A DNA stretch of 64,000 nucleotides, taken from contig NZ_VTGX01000001.1 of the NCBI RefSeq assembly GCF_009729095.1, positions 1,736,001-1,800,000 of the forward strand. Reading direction: 5' to 3'. The notes beneath the pieces are model-generated. The model did not search any database. It saw only the letters and a program-made list of their open reading frames with translations, and was not told where the DNA came from. This DNA is from Mycolicibacterium sp. CBMA 247. GTDB lineage: Bacteria > Actinomycetota > Actinomycetes > Mycobacteriales > Mycobacteriaceae. Every line of letters starts with the position of its first letter. Position 1 is the first letter of the stretch. A program made the position numbers and the translations under genes. This document shows positions 25,963-34,786 of this stretch, piece by piece.

Positions 25963-25978
25963 GCGCTTGCGCGAAGAG
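25956..25978 (+). repeat. 23-nt repeat, copy 2, at the mrpD-mrpE junction
   Basis: Contains GAGCGCTTGCGCGAAGAG and is an exact inverted match to 20968-20990. It covers the mrpD stop codon and ends 12 nt before the mrpE start, just where the leader and Shine-Dalgarno (GAGGAG) of mrpE lie. Confidence 0.75.
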
Positions 25979-25990
25979 GAGACAGCCCCG

Positions 25991-26533
25991 ATGAGACACC
26001 TCGCGCTGCGGATCTGGCTGCTGTGCTTCTTGATGCTGGTCTGGGTACTGCTCTGGGGCGACGCCTCGGTCGCCAATATGGTCAGCGGGCTGGCCATCGC
26101 CCTGGTCATCACGGTGCTGCTCCCGCTGCCTGCGGTGCCGGTCGAGGGCAAGCTCCATCCATTGTCGCTGCTGAAACTCGTTGTGCTGGTGGGCTATTAC
26201 CTGGTGCTGTCGTCGTTCCAGGTGGCCTGGATGGCGATCCGGCCCGGCCCGCCACCGCTGGTGGCGGTCCTACGCGCAAACCTGCCCGCCCTGAAATCGG
26301 ATCTGGTGCTGGCCCTGGCGGTCAACATCTTCAACCTGATTCCGGGCTCGATCGTGCTGGAGATCGACCAGGCCCGCCGGATTCTCTACGTCCACGTCAT
26401 CGACGTCGGCTCGGACAGCACCGTGCAGCGGTTCTACCGGCAGGTCGAGCAGGTCCAGCGTCTACTGGTGGCGGCCTTCGAACGGGACAGCGACTGGCAA
26501 CCGTCGGCCGAGCGGGAGGCGGGTCACACATGA
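25991..26533 (+). CDS. mrpE: Mrp antiporter subunit E
   Basis: 180 aa, MnhE family. Two to three N-terminal helices (7-25, 30-48, 60-80) then a cytosolic domain with the family segment NLIPGSIVLEID near residue 117 and LYVHVIDVG. ATG 25991 was chosen (GAGGAG 13-18 nt upstream); the ATG in GATGAG at 25959 lies in the repeat and the mrpD stop. Stop overlaps mrpF start by 4 nt. Confidence 0.92.
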   Translation: MRHLALRIWLLCFLMLVWVLLWGDASVANMVSGLAIALVITVLLPLPAVPVEGKLHPLSLLKLVVLVGYYLVLSSFQVAWMAIRPGPPPLVAVLRANLPALKSDLVLALAVNIFNLIPGSIVLEIDQARRILYVHVIDVGSDSTVQRFYRQVEQVQRLLVAAFERDSDWQPSAEREAGHT

Positions 26534-26829
26534 CGACCATCTGGATCATCGCCGCGGTCATGCTGACCGCTGCCGCCACGATCACCATGTTCCGCGTGCT
26601 GGCCGGGCCCAGCACCCTGGACCGGCTGGTCGCCCTGGACACCCTGATCGCGGTGACGATGTGCGGTATCGGCACGTGGGCGGCATTCAGTCTCGACACC
26701 ACGGTCACCTACAGCCTGACTGCGCTGGCGTTGATCAGCTTCGTCGGCTCGGTGAGTGTGGCCCGGTTCCGCGTGCCCGACACCGACGACCCGCGCCCGC
26801 GGCTGCGGTCACGGCGGGGGCCCCGATGA
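26530..26829 (+). CDS. mrpF: Mrp antiporter subunit F
   Basis: 99 aa, three membrane helices (about 5-25, 33-55, 60-80) and the MnhF signature RVLAGPSTLDRLVALDTL near 22-40. Overlaps mrpE and mrpG by 4 nt each, so the antiporter complex is translated as a coupled unit. Confidence 0.92.
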   Translation: MTTIWIIAAVMLTAAATITMFRVLAGPSTLDRLVALDTLIAVTMCGIGTWAAFSLDTTVTYSLTALALISFVGSVSVARFRVPDTDDPRPRLRSRRGPR

Positions 26830-27179
26830 ACGCCCTCGACATCGTGACCGCCGTGCTGATCCTCGGCGGATCGACGCTGTCGTTGACGGCAGCCATCGGC
26901 GTGGTCCGATTTCCCGACACGTTGTCCCGGATGCACGCGGCCACCAAGCCGCAGGTGCTCGGTCTGCTGCTGGTGCTGGCGGGCGCGGCGATACGGCTGC
27001 GCGGCCACGCCGATGTCGGCATGGTGATCCTCACGGGGTTGTTCACCCTGATCACCGCACCGGTGGTGGCCAACCGCGTCGGGCAGCTGGCCTATCGCGA
27101 GCAGAACATCCGCGACGATCTGCTGACCCGCGACGAGATGGCGGAATCCGGGGAGACTGACAGCGATGGCCAGAAGTAA
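26826..27179 (+). CDS. mrpG: Mrp antiporter subunit G
   Basis: 117 aa, MnhG/PhaG family: three helices and the conserved GVVRFPDTLSRMHAATKPQ near 25-43. Last mrp gene; its 3' end overlaps the following methyltransferase start by 14 nt, so that gene is probably on the same transcript. Confidence 0.92.
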   Translation: MNALDIVTAVLILGGSTLSLTAAIGVVRFPDTLSRMHAATKPQVLGLLLVLAGAAIRLRGHADVGMVILTGLFTLITAPVVANRVGQLAYREQNIRDDLLTRDEMAESGETDSDGQK

Positions 27180-28068
27180 CGACGACAGCTGGGATATCAC
27201 CGAAAGCGTGGGTGCCACCGCGCTCGGGGTGGCGATGGCACGCGCCAATGAGACCGCCGCCCGTTCCCCCTTGTTCACCGACCCGTGTGCGCAGATGTTT
27301 CTCGACGCTGCGGCCGCACGCGGCTGGCGCCCGCCCACCGGCACGATGGCCGAGCGGGTTCGCGCCATCGGGAATTACGCCGCCTCCCGAACCAAGTGGT
27401 TCGACGAGTTCTTCGTCACCGCGGGCGCAGCGGGTATCCGCCAGGCCGTGATCCTGGCCGCCGGACTGGATGCCCGCGCGTGGCGGCTGCCGTGGGTCCA
27501 CGACAGCGTGGTGTTCGAGATCGACCAGCCGCAGGTGCTGCAGTTCAAGGAAGAGGTCCTGGCGGCCCACCGGGTTGCACCGAAGGCCCGGCATGTCGCC
27601 GTCCCGATCGACCTGCGCCAGGACTGGCCGAAAGCGTTGCAGGATGCGGGTTTCGACGCAACCGAGCCGACGGCGTGGTCCGTCGAGGGATTACTGCCCT
27701 ACCTGCCCGCCGACGCACAGGACCTGCTTTTCGAGCGCATCACCGAATTGTCGGCGCGGGACAGCCGGATCGCGGTCGAGGCATTCGGCGCCGACTTCTT
27801 CTCTGAAGAACACCTGGCGCGTCGCCGTGAACGCATTGAGCAGATGCGTGCCGAGGCCGCCGAGGCCGGCGACGAGATGCCCGATCCCGAACGGCTGTGG
27901 TTCATCGAGGATCGCGCCGATGTCGCCGAGTGGCTGAGCGAACGCTACTGGCAGGTGGCGGCACTGCCTGCCGATGATCTGATGGCGCGTTACCACCGTT
28001 CCCTGCCCGCCGACACCACCGAGGGCACCATGCCGACGGAGTTCGTCGAAGGCGTTCTGACCGAGTAG
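27166..28068 (+). CDS. Putative S-adenosylmethionine-dependent methyltransferase (PF04072-type)
   Basis: 300 aa of the leucine carboxyl methyltransferase-like family that is greatly expanded in mycobacteria. Seen: DDSWDITESVGATALGVAMAR near 5-24, SAM motif VILAAGLDARAWRLPW near 93, the FEIDQPQVLQFK acidic loop near 114 and PTAWSVEGLLPYLP near 165. Overlaps mrpG by 14 nt, which makes it a passenger of the antiporter operon. Methyl acceptor unknown; converges head-on with a small membrane-protein gene. Confidence 0.88.
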   Translation: MARSNDDSWDITESVGATALGVAMARANETAARSPLFTDPCAQMFLDAAAARGWRPPTGTMAERVRAIGNYAASRTKWFDEFFVTAGAAGIRQAVILAAGLDARAWRLPWVHDSVVFEIDQPQVLQFKEEVLAAHRVAPKARHVAVPIDLRQDWPKALQDAGFDATEPTAWSVEGLLPYLPADAQDLLFERITELSARDSRIAVEAFGADFFSEEHLARRRERIEQMRAEAAEAGDEMPDPERLWFIEDRADVAEWLSERYWQVAALPADDLMARYHRSLPADTTEGTMPTEFVEGVLTE

Positions 28069-28293
28069 CTACTTGTGCGGAGCCTTCACGGTCGGCGAAG
28101 CGAATGACGTCTCCGGCGCAGTTGGCGGCGTCTTCACGGTCGTGGTGCTGCTGAACTTCACGGCCACGGACTCAGTTGCGCCCGGCGTGGCGCCGTCGAT
28201 GACGGTTAACGCGCCGAGCACCGCCATGGCGCCTACTCCGGTCACTGCTGCCAACAACCTCAACCGGTGGCGCGACTTTTCTAGCGGGTCCAT
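28069..28293 (-). CDS. Small single-pass membrane or exported protein
   Basis: 74 aa from ATG 28293 preceded by GAGGAG (an ATG at 28308 lacks a site). A basic N-terminus (EKSRHRLR), one hydrophobic helix or signal anchor (about 13-33) and a Thr/Ser/Pro-rich exterior tail. The stop abuts the methyltransferase stop. No known domain. Confidence 0.6.
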   Translation of the reverse strand: MDPLEKSRHRLRLLAAVTGVGAMAVLGALTVIDGATPGATESVAVKFSSTTTVKTPPTAPETSFASPTVKAPHK

Positions 28294-28436
28294 CGAACGT
28301 CTCCTCAAACGGTCCGCGGCGTGATCGCCACAGCGATGCCACAGAGTGACAGGTCGTCGATGAGAGATCGCTGATAAAGATCGTGATGATCGTGGTTCTC
28401 AGCGCAACCACAGCAACATCTGGCAAAGGTAGAACG

Positions 28437-29111
28437 GTGAAAGCGATGCGCCGCGTGCCGTGGCAGGTCCAGATGGCGGTTGTTCTGCTCAGCGGATTCG
28501 TCGGGGTGGGGTTCATCTCCCACTCGGCCCGATCGGGCAGCGCAGTCGACCATCGCGTCCTCGACTGGGTCGTCGCACAGCGCAATGCCTGGCTGACGGG
28601 CATTGCCACCCTGATCACCGATCTGGGCAGCCCCGCAGCTGTCGCGCTGATCGCGATCGGTGCCGCCGCGCTCATCTGGGTCCGGACGCGCGCAGCCCGG
28701 CCCGCGATCGTGGTGGTGGCCACTGTGGGGCTCGCATCCGTGGCAAGCACGTTGAGCAAGGTCGTGGTGGGGTCGCACCGACCGCCATCGGCAGTTCAAC
28801 TGCTGACCGAGACCGACCATTCGTTCCCCTCCGGACACGTCACGGGAACGGCGGCGCTCCTCGGCATCCTCGCGGTTATCGTCGGCGAACGTAGCGGGCA
28901 TACCGTCCGGTTACTCGTCTGGGCCGCAGTTGCGACATTCGCCGTCGCGGCAACACGGCTCTACCTGGGGGTGCACTGGCTCACCGACGTGAGCGGCGGG
29001 CTCCTGCTGGGTTCGGCAGCGGTGCTGCTCGGGTGGGCATTCATGGCCCGGCCGGCCTGCGACACCCCGGAGATCACCGACGACGCAGCGGAGCCCAGAC
29101 TGTCGAGATGA
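28437..29111 (+). CDS. PAP2-family phosphatase (undecaprenyl-PP or lipid phosphatase)
   Basis: 224 aa from GTG 28437 (AAAGGTAG just upstream); ATG 28446 and ATG 28383 are alternatives. Six hydrophobic helices and all three PAP2 motifs: KVVVGSHRP (C1), FPSGH (C2) and TRLYLGVHWLTD (C3, an Arg and His-Asp pair). Such enzymes dephosphorylate lipid diphosphates such as C55-PP or phosphatidic acid at the outer membrane leaflet. Its stop overlaps the histidine kinase start (ATGA), an unusual operon partner that hints at an envelope-related signal. Confidence 0.88.
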   Translation: MKAMRRVPWQVQMAVVLLSGFVGVGFISHSARSGSAVDHRVLDWVVAQRNAWLTGIATLITDLGSPAAVALIAIGAAALIWVRTRAARPAIVVVATVGLASVASTLSKVVVGSHRPPSAVQLLTETDHSFPSGHVTGTAALLGILAVIVGERSGHTVRLLVWAAVATFAVAATRLYLGVHWLTDVSGGLLLGSAAVLLGWAFMARPACDTPEITDDAAEPRLSR

Positions 29112-30517
29112 TGTCGCCTGCCGCTACGCGCCGGCTGCGGCTGCGACCGCGGCCACGGCATTGGGGTATCGCGACCCGGTCGGCCATCGTGGCGGCCACG
29201 GTGGTGCTGGTGGCGCTCGTCGTCGCGGGCGCCGGCCTGACCGGACTTCTGAACCACTACCTGATCTCCGGGATAGACGAGGCGGCGGCAACGCGGCTGT
29301 ATGACGTCACCACCGCACTCAGGACCGAGTCGCCCCCCGACGTCGACGGCGCCCTGCTCGATACCGATCAACGGGTTGTCGCGATCCAGATCCTCACCGA
29401 CGACAACAGGGTCGCCTTCGGTTCAACGGACGCACCGAACACGCCTCTGGTACCGGTCGACGCCGTCGGCACCAAACCCACCCGGCTGACCGGCAATTCA
29501 GTGCCCGACGACGACCTGAGGATCATCGGCCAGCGGGTCGACACGCCCCACGGCAGTTACACGGTCCTGGTTGCCGGCAGCAGTGAACTCGCCGAAACCA
29601 CCGTCCAGACCGTCGCGCTGCTGTTGTGCGCCTCAGCGCCACTGGTCATCGCCGTCGTGGCAGTGGCCACCTACCTTCTGGTGAAGCGGTCTCTGCGATC
29701 GGTCGACGCGATTCGCGCCCGTGTCGCCGAGATCAGCACCTCCGACCTGGCCGAGCGGGTGCCTCGGCCCGACAGCCACGACGAGATCGCCGCCCTCGCC
29801 GACACGATGAATGCGATGCTGGCCCGCCTGGAAACCGGCCACAACGCGCAACGCCAATTCGTCGGGGATGCCTCCCATGAGCTGCGCAGCCCGTTGGCCG
29901 CGATCATCTCCGCCCTGGACGTCGCCCAGGTACATCCTGAGTTGCTCGACCAGGACCTGCTCGACACGACGCTGATACCCGAGGCTCAGCGGATGCAATC
30001 ACTGATCGACGACCTGTTGCTACTGGCCCGCGCCGATGAGCGGGGCCTGAAACTTCGGGTGGAAGATCTGGATCTCCGGCCGGTCATCGAGACCGAGGCC
30101 GACCGGTTGCGACGCGGAACACGCCTGACGGTGCACACCGACGTTGTTGAGGCCCGCCTGTCCGGTGACGCCCAGGCGCTGTCACGTATGTTGCGAAACC
30201 TTGCCGACAACGCCGCGCGTCACGCGCATTCGCGCATCGACATCTCATCGCGCGAGCAGGACGGCACCCTCGTGCTGATCATCTCCGACGACGGGCCGGG
30301 CGTACCGCAGGCTGACCGTCTGCGGGTGTTCGACCGGTTCGTCCGGCTAGACTCCGATCGTTCCCGTAACGGTGGCGGGACGGGACTCGGTTTGGCTATC
30401 GTCTCTGAAATCGTTGCAGCACATGGCGGTACCGTCACCATGACCGACCGCCCCGGCGGCGGGACCGCCGTCAGCGTTCAATTGCCGATTCGGCGCTCTT
30501 CCGATTCAAGCCGGTAG
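29108..30517 (+). CDS. Two-component sensor histidine kinase (HAMP, OmpR-class)
   Basis: 469 aa. Membrane helices at about 32-55 and 175-200 enclose an extracytoplasmic sensor of about 120 residues; HAMP follows (to about 250), then the HisKA box DASHELRSPLAAII with the phospho-accepting His near residue 257, and an HATPase domain with N box, DDGPGV (G1) and GGGTGLGLAIV (G2) motifs. Coupled to the PAP2 gene upstream. Its cognate regulator is encoded on the opposite strand and the two genes overlap tail to tail by 40 nt. Confidence 0.93.
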   Translation: MMSPAATRRLRLRPRPRHWGIATRSAIVAATVVLVALVVAGAGLTGLLNHYLISGIDEAAATRLYDVTTALRTESPPDVDGALLDTDQRVVAIQILTDDNRVAFGSTDAPNTPLVPVDAVGTKPTRLTGNSVPDDDLRIIGQRVDTPHGSYTVLVAGSSELAETTVQTVALLLCASAPLVIAVVAVATYLLVKRSLRSVDAIRARVAEISTSDLAERVPRPDSHDEIAALADTMNAMLARLETGHNAQRQFVGDASHELRSPLAAIISALDVAQVHPELLDQDLLDTTLIPEAQRMQSLIDDLLLLARADERGLKLRVEDLDLRPVIETEADRLRRGTRLTVHTDVVEARLSGDAQALSRMLRNLADNAARHAHSRIDISSREQDGTLVLIISDDGPGVPQADRLRVFDRFVRLDSDRSRNGGGTGLGLAIVSEIVAAHGGTVTMTDRPGGGTAVSVQLPIRRSSDSSR

Positions 30518-31167
30518 CCGACTCCCCGGACAGTGTGAATACTGTTGGTGCCGAACGGTGCATCGATCTTCAAACGGACGTACCGCACATAGACTTCGAC
30601 GACATTGTGCGGACCAACATAGTGGGCATCCCACACATTCCGCAGAATGTCAGCCTTGGTCACCACTGTGTCCTTGTTCCGCATCAGATATTGCAGCAGA
30701 CCGAATTCCCTGGGCGTCAGGTCAATTGGGATGTCGCCGCGGGAGACGGTCTTGCGAGCCGGATCCAGCGACAGCGACCCTGCGGTGATGACGACCGGTC
30801 TCTGGGGCGCGCCCCGGCGCTGCAGTGCCCGCATCCTGGCGGCCAGCACATTGAACTTGAACGGTTTGGTGAGGTAGTCGTCGGCTCCCAGATCAAACGC
30901 GTCGGTCTCATCGAACTCACCGTCTTTGGCGGTCAGCATCAGTACCGGAGTCCACACCTGCTGAGCCCGGATCCGCCGCAACACCTCGTAGCCGCTCATG
31001 CCCGGCAGCATGATGTCGAGCAGGATCACGTCGAAGTCCTCCTCCACCGCCAGGTGCGCCCCGTCCACACCGTTATCGGCCACCATGACCACCCAACCCT
31101 CGGCGCGCAGCCCCAGGCTCAGCGTCTTGGTCAGACGCGGTTCATCATCGACGATCAGCACCCTCAT
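30478..31167 (-). CDS. OmpR/PhoB-family response regulator
   Basis: 229 aa from ATG 31167 (MRVLIVDDEP); the longer in-frame ORF to 31557 lies across another gene. Receiver domain with acidic pocket D7-D8, phospho-acceptor D51 (LLDIMLPG) and K101 (KPF), then a winged-helix DNA-binding domain ending RGVGYRLE. It converges with the histidine kinase, sharing 40 nt of 3' end, so the system is not one operon and antisense interference between the two mRNAs is possible. Confidence 0.93.
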   Translation of the reverse strand: MRVLIVDDEPRLTKTLSLGLRAEGWVVMVADNGVDGAHLAVEEDFDVILLDIMLPGMSGYEVLRRIRAQQVWTPVLMLTAKDGEFDETDAFDLGADDYLTKPFKFNVLAARMRALQRRGAPQRPVVITAGSLSLDPARKTVSRGDIPIDLTPREFGLLQYLMRNKDTVVTKADILRNVWDAHYVGPHNVVEVYVRYVRLKIDAPFGTNSIHTVRGVGYRLESEERRIGN

Positions 31168-31189
31168 CTTGTGTCCAATTGTGCTCTCG

Positions 31190-31816
31190 CTACTCCGAAA
31201 GCTGGAACTCCACCATCGCGGTGACGGTATCCACCGCTTCACTGAGTACCTCCGCACGAGCCGCCTCCGACGGCGCGGCCAACAGCGAATAGCGGTCGGC
31301 CTGCCCCATGGGCAACCGAGTCGCCAAGGCGTACAAGCGGTTCTCTGGATCGACCCCGGCAGACTCCACGATCTCGCGGCTGCGGATCGGCGTGCCGCGC
31401 GCCTCGCCGATCCGGTCGAGCAGGGCCACCATCCGATCTTCGATATCGCTGATGCGGGCGACGTCCAGCGGGTCGTCCGTATCGTCAGGCCATGGTTCGA
31501 TCTCGGCGCGCGGATACGGATCGTCGTCGAGCCAGCGCTGCACCCGGATCCGTTCACCCATCACACACAGCAGCCGGTACTTGCCGGCACCGAATTCCTG
31601 GCAGTCCACGATCTTGGCCAGTGCCCCGACCTCGCACCGACGGTCACCTCCGCCCACCTCGCGGCCGGCCGAGATCAGCACCACCCCGAAAGACGGCTCC
31701 GACATGGCCATACAGTCGCCCACCATCGCCACATACCGCGGTTCGAAGATCCGCAGCGGCAGTTCCTGGCCCGGCAGCATCGCCACTTCGAGGGGAAACA
31801 TTGGTGAGACCGTCAT
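31190..31816 (-). CDS. Lon N-terminal (substrate-binding) domain protein, Rv0434-type
   Basis: 208 aa with only the Lon LAN domain (FPLEVAMLPGQELPLRIFEPRY at about 6-27) and no ATPase or protease part, as in stand-alone LAN proteins (about 200 aa). A role in binding or presenting protein substrates is presumed. Start ATG 31816 (MTVSPMFPLE), in-frame ATG at 31858 lies further up. It begins the second conserved block; in H37Rv its ortholog is next to the AAA ATPase gene, here the two are about 20.7 kb apart. It sits 22 nt upstream of the response regulator and could share its promoter. Confidence 0.85.
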   Translation of the reverse strand: MTVSPMFPLEVAMLPGQELPLRIFEPRYVAMVGDCMAMSEPSFGVVLISAGREVGGGDRRCEVGALAKIVDCQEFGAGKYRLLCVMGERIRVQRWLDDDPYPRAEIEPWPDDTDDPLDVARISDIEDRMVALLDRIGEARGTPIRSREIVESAGVDPENRLYALATRLPMGQADRYSLLAAPSEAARAEVLSEAVDTVTAMVEFQLSE

Positions 31817-31922
31817 GGGGCCAGGATCGTCCTCACCTCCGGGTTGGTCAATGCACACGGCACAGTCGCGGTGGGGCTGTCAGAAGTCAATAGCCGGCGT
31901 CTGCGACTAGTAATCTCGGGGC

Positions 31923-32900
31923 ATGCCACCGTCAGCGGAGCACGAGACAGCCCGTACGCTGCTGTCCGATCCGGGCTACACCGACCTCGACGCGGTCGAC
32001 CGCCAATTGATCGAACTGCTGCAGGCCGATGGCCGTATCCCTTACGCGGAGCTCGGCCGTCGGGCCAATCTCACGGAAAAGACTGCGCGCCGCCGGGTTT
32101 CGCGGCTGTTGGACGAGGGCTACATGACCATCGCCGCCGTCACCGATCCGGCGGTTCTCGGGTTCGGCTCAATGGGCCTGGCCCTGTTGACGGTCGACGG
32201 GTCGCGCACGCCGGTCGACCTCGCCGCCGAACTGGCCTTACTGCCCGAAGCCGACTACGTGACGGCGACGACGGGGCCGTTCGGGGTGGTGCTCGAGTTG
32301 GTCTGCACCGATGCGCGCGAACTTCACGATGTGGCGTTCGGGAAGATCGCGACATTGGCCGGGGTGCGCTCGGTCGAGCTGCTTCCCTACCTGCGGCTGC
32401 ACTATCAGCAGGCCCGGCTGTCCGGTGCGCTCGCCGACAGCGGGGTCCGGCCGCGTCCGCTCGATGACACCGACCGGGCGATCCTCACCCGCCTCGCCCT
32501 CGACGGCCGCGCCGCCTTCCGCGATTTCGCCTCTGCCCTTGGCTTGTCCGAGACCACCATCCGGTCCCGCTACAGCCGGATGGTGGACAGCGGCGCTGCC
32601 CGGGTGATGTGCATCGCCAACCCGCTGCGGCTCGGCTACCGCCACAGCAGCTGGGTGGCGATCAGGACCGACGGCCGGGCCGGCGCCCAGAAAGTCGCCG
32701 AGGCGCTGACCCGCGTGGAGGCGGTGTTGTACGTAGCGCTGACCGCCGGTCGCTGGGATGTCCTGGCCGAGGTGGTGACCGCCCGTGGGGAAGATCTGCT
32801 GGCCGTGCTCGACGACAGCATCCGCGGTCTGGATGGTGTCACCGCCATGCAGGCCTGGCCATACCTCACGGTGCACTACAAGGCAATTCATCCTCGGTGA
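31923..32900 (+). CDS. Lrp/AsnC-family regulator with two Lrp modules
   Basis: 325 aa, double the normal 150-160 aa. Two AsnC-type HTH segments are visible: DLDAVDRQLIELLQADGR near 20-37 and LDDTDRAILTRLALDGR near 180-196, each followed by a RAM-like sensor part (the second ends AMQAWPYLTVHYKAI). Single-chain duplicated Lrp proteins occur in actinobacteria. They would respond to an amino acid or similar ligand. Located beside but divergent from the Lon-domain gene and followed by the convergent GCS2 ligase. Targets unknown. Confidence 0.85.
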   Translation: MPPSAEHETARTLLSDPGYTDLDAVDRQLIELLQADGRIPYAELGRRANLTEKTARRRVSRLLDEGYMTIAAVTDPAVLGFGSMGLALLTVDGSRTPVDLAAELALLPEADYVTATTGPFGVVLELVCTDARELHDVAFGKIATLAGVRSVELLPYLRLHYQQARLSGALADSGVRPRPLDDTDRAILTRLALDGRAAFRDFASALGLSETTIRSRYSRMVDSGAARVMCIANPLRLGYRHSSWVAIRTDGRAGAQKVAEALTRVEAVLYVALTAGRWDVLAEVVTARGEDLLAVLDDSIRGLDGVTAMQAWPYLTVHYKAIHPR

Positions 32901-32954
32901 GTCGATGAGGCGCCGCATCAACGACGCGAATATCCGGGTGGTCTGAGGCCGCGC

Positions 32955-34109
32955 CTACAGCTGGAGTTCGCCGACCAAGGCGTCCACGACCTCGCGCAGG
33001 TCGCCGTCATTCTCCTCGGCCACCCGGCGTTGTCGTTGATACGAGCCGCCGCCGCGGTAGATGTCGGTCACTGCCGCCAGCTCATCAGCGCATCCCAATG
33101 ACTTGGCGACCGGTTCAAGGTGATTCAGCAACTCATCGAGATCCTCGGTGACCAGCCGCTCATTGCTGTCCGCGTCCAGGATGATCACCGCGTCCAGCCC
33201 GTACCGGGCGGCGCGCCACTTGTTCTCCTGCACATGCCACGGCGGCATGGTGGGCAACTGCTCGCCGGCGTCGAGCCTGCGGTCCAGATCGACGATCAGG
33301 CAGTGGGTCAGCGCGACCAGCGCCCCGAGCTCACGCACATTCGACACCCCGTCGAAGATCCGCACCTCGATCGTTCCCAGATGCGGCGACGGCCTGATGT
33401 CCCAACGAATCTCGTTGAGGTGGTCGATGATGCCGGTCTTCTTCTGATCGTGGACGAAGCCCTCGAACTCCGGCCAGGTCTGGAACTGGAACGGCAGGCC
33501 GGCGGTGGGCAATTGCTGAAACATCATCGCCCGGTTGCTCGCGTACCCGGTGTCCTCACCTTCCCAGAACGGCGACGACGCCGAGAGCGCGAGCAGATGC
33601 GGGTACTGGTTGAGCAGCGAGGAGATGATCGGCATCACCTTGTGCGCCGAGGAGATTCCGACGTGCACGTGCACGCCCCAGATCAGCATCTGGCGGCCCC
33701 ACCACTGGGTCCGTTTGATCAGCTCGGCATATCGCGGCGCGTCGGTCAGCTGTTGCGCCGACCATTCCGCGAACGGATGGGTGCCCGCGCAGAACAGTTC
33801 CATACCGCGGTCGTGCACGATCCTGCGCACGGAGCCGAGCGTGGCGCGCAGGTCATCCATCGCCTCACCGGTGTTCTCACAGATGCCGGTGACGATCTCG
33901 ATGGTGTTGCGCAGCAGCTCCTTGTGCACGTGCGGGCTCTCGCCGACCTCGGCGATCACCTCGGCGGCACCGTTGCTCAGATCACGACTGTCGGCGTCGA
34001 CGAGAGCAAACTCCCATTCGACGCCGACAGTGGGCCGGGGCGACCCGGCGAAATCGATGCGGCTATCAGCCTGCGCCGATAACACCGCACGCAACCCGAC
34101 TTCCGGCAT
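32955..34109 (-). CDS. Carboxylate-amine ligase, GCS2/YbdK family (Rv0433-type)
   Basis: 384 aa of the glutamate-cysteine ligase type 2 family. Family signatures: [10 protein letters not shown] near 28-37, [16 protein letters not shown] near 66, WGVHVHVG near 147, [16 protein letters not shown] near 195 and [20 protein letters not shown] near 237. Forms a gamma-glutamyl or related amide bond with ATP. The start ATG 34109 overlaps the end of sodC by 44 nt; a GTG at 34085 would reduce that overlap. In the conserved order GCS2-sodC-virR-DUF3263. Confidence 0.88.
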   Translation of the reverse strand: MPEVGLRAVLSAQADSRIDFAGSPRPTVGVEWEFALVDADSRDLSNGAAEVIAEVGESPHVHKELLRNTIEIVTGICENTGEAMDDLRATLGSVRRIVHDRGMELFCAGTHPFAEWSAQQLTDAPRYAELIKRTQWWGRQMLIWGVHVHVGISSAHKVMPIISSLLNQYPHLLALSASSPFWEGEDTGYASNRAMMFQQLPTAGLPFQFQTWPEFEGFVHDQKKTGIIDHLNEIRWDIRPSPHLGTIEVRIFDGVSNVRELGALVALTHCLIVDLDRRLDAGEQLPTMPPWHVQENKWRAARYGLDAVIILDADSNERLVTEDLDELLNHLEPVAKSLGCADELAAVTDIYRGGGSYQRQRRVAEENDGDLREVVDALVGELQL

Positions 34110-34776
34110 CGCCGGTGGCCATAGTCGCTTGATCGGGGCCAGGTGCGCCGCCGATGACCTGCTGGTACTTCTCCGGCGGGATGTTGGCGAAGTTGTCCGA
34201 CTTCTCGTGGATGATGATGGCGGTCTTGGCGCCGGCCAGCAAATCCGCTGCGGTGAACGCGTCGGTGGTGGTCACCAGCTTGCCCGAGCCGTCAGCGCGG
34301 ACCTGCAGCGAGCTCAGGTCACCGCTGGAGGGGTGCCCGGTGTGTCCGGGAACCTGGAAATGGCCACCGGCCGAGTTGAAGTCGCCGGGTGCGCCGCCGG
34401 TCGGGGCCACCGAGCTGGCCTCGCACTTACCTACAGAGTGGAGGTGCAGACCGTGGAACCCGGGTGCCAGACGACCGGGAGAGGTGGTCTCGACCGTCAC
34501 TGTCGCAAAGCCGTCGGCGAACTGGAAGTCGGCGGTTGCCACGGAGGTCCCGTCAGCGGTCTTGAGCTCCGCCGTGAGGGTCTCGCCGCCGCTGGTGGCC
34601 GGCGCACCGTGCCCGCTGCCGTGCTCACCGGGAGCGGCCGTGGGCGAGGGCGATCCGGTCCAGATCGCCGGGGTGGTGCCGGGCGTGTCGGACGGCACCT
34701 GCCCGGGCGGGCTGCAGGCGCTCAGCGCGACAACAGGGGCAGCGAATAGGACGGCAACACTGACGGGCTTCAGCAT
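34066..34776 (-). CDS. sodC: Cu,Zn superoxide dismutase lipoprotein
   Basis: 236 aa. Signal peptide with lipobox ALSAC (Cys20 or nearby), a Pro/Ser/Gly-rich linker, then the SodC domain with metal ligands in [31 protein letters not shown] and [16 protein letters not shown] and the C-terminal [13 protein letters not shown]. The Cys pair for the intramolecular disulfide is present. Exported, lipid-anchored enzyme removing superoxide at the cell surface. Likely co-transcribed with virR upstream (10-nt gap) and the GCS2 gene downstream. Confidence 0.93.
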   Translation of the reverse strand: MLKPVSVAVLFAAPVVALSACSPPGQVPSDTPGTTPAIWTGSPSPTAAPGEHGSGHGAPATSGGETLTAELKTADGTSVATADFQFADGFATVTVETTSPGRLAPGFHGLHLHSVGKCEASSVAPTGGAPGDFNSAGGHFQVPGHTGHPSSGDLSSLQVRADGSGKLVTTTDAFTAADLLAGAKTAIIIHEKSDNFANIPPEKYQQVIGGAPGPDQATMATGDAGSRVACGVIGAG

Positions 34777-34786
34777 GGCCCAAAGC

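Noticed and set aside
25959..26000. ATG in the 23-nt repeat giving a peptide MSACAKR
   Set aside because: Such starts arise from the repeat itself; the frame runs only a few codons past mrpE's start and overlaps the mrpD stop.
31168..31557. Long N-terminal extension of the response regulator
   Set aside because: It crosses the Lon-domain gene in an antisense-like frame and lacks any domain; the receiver domain starts at ATG 31167.
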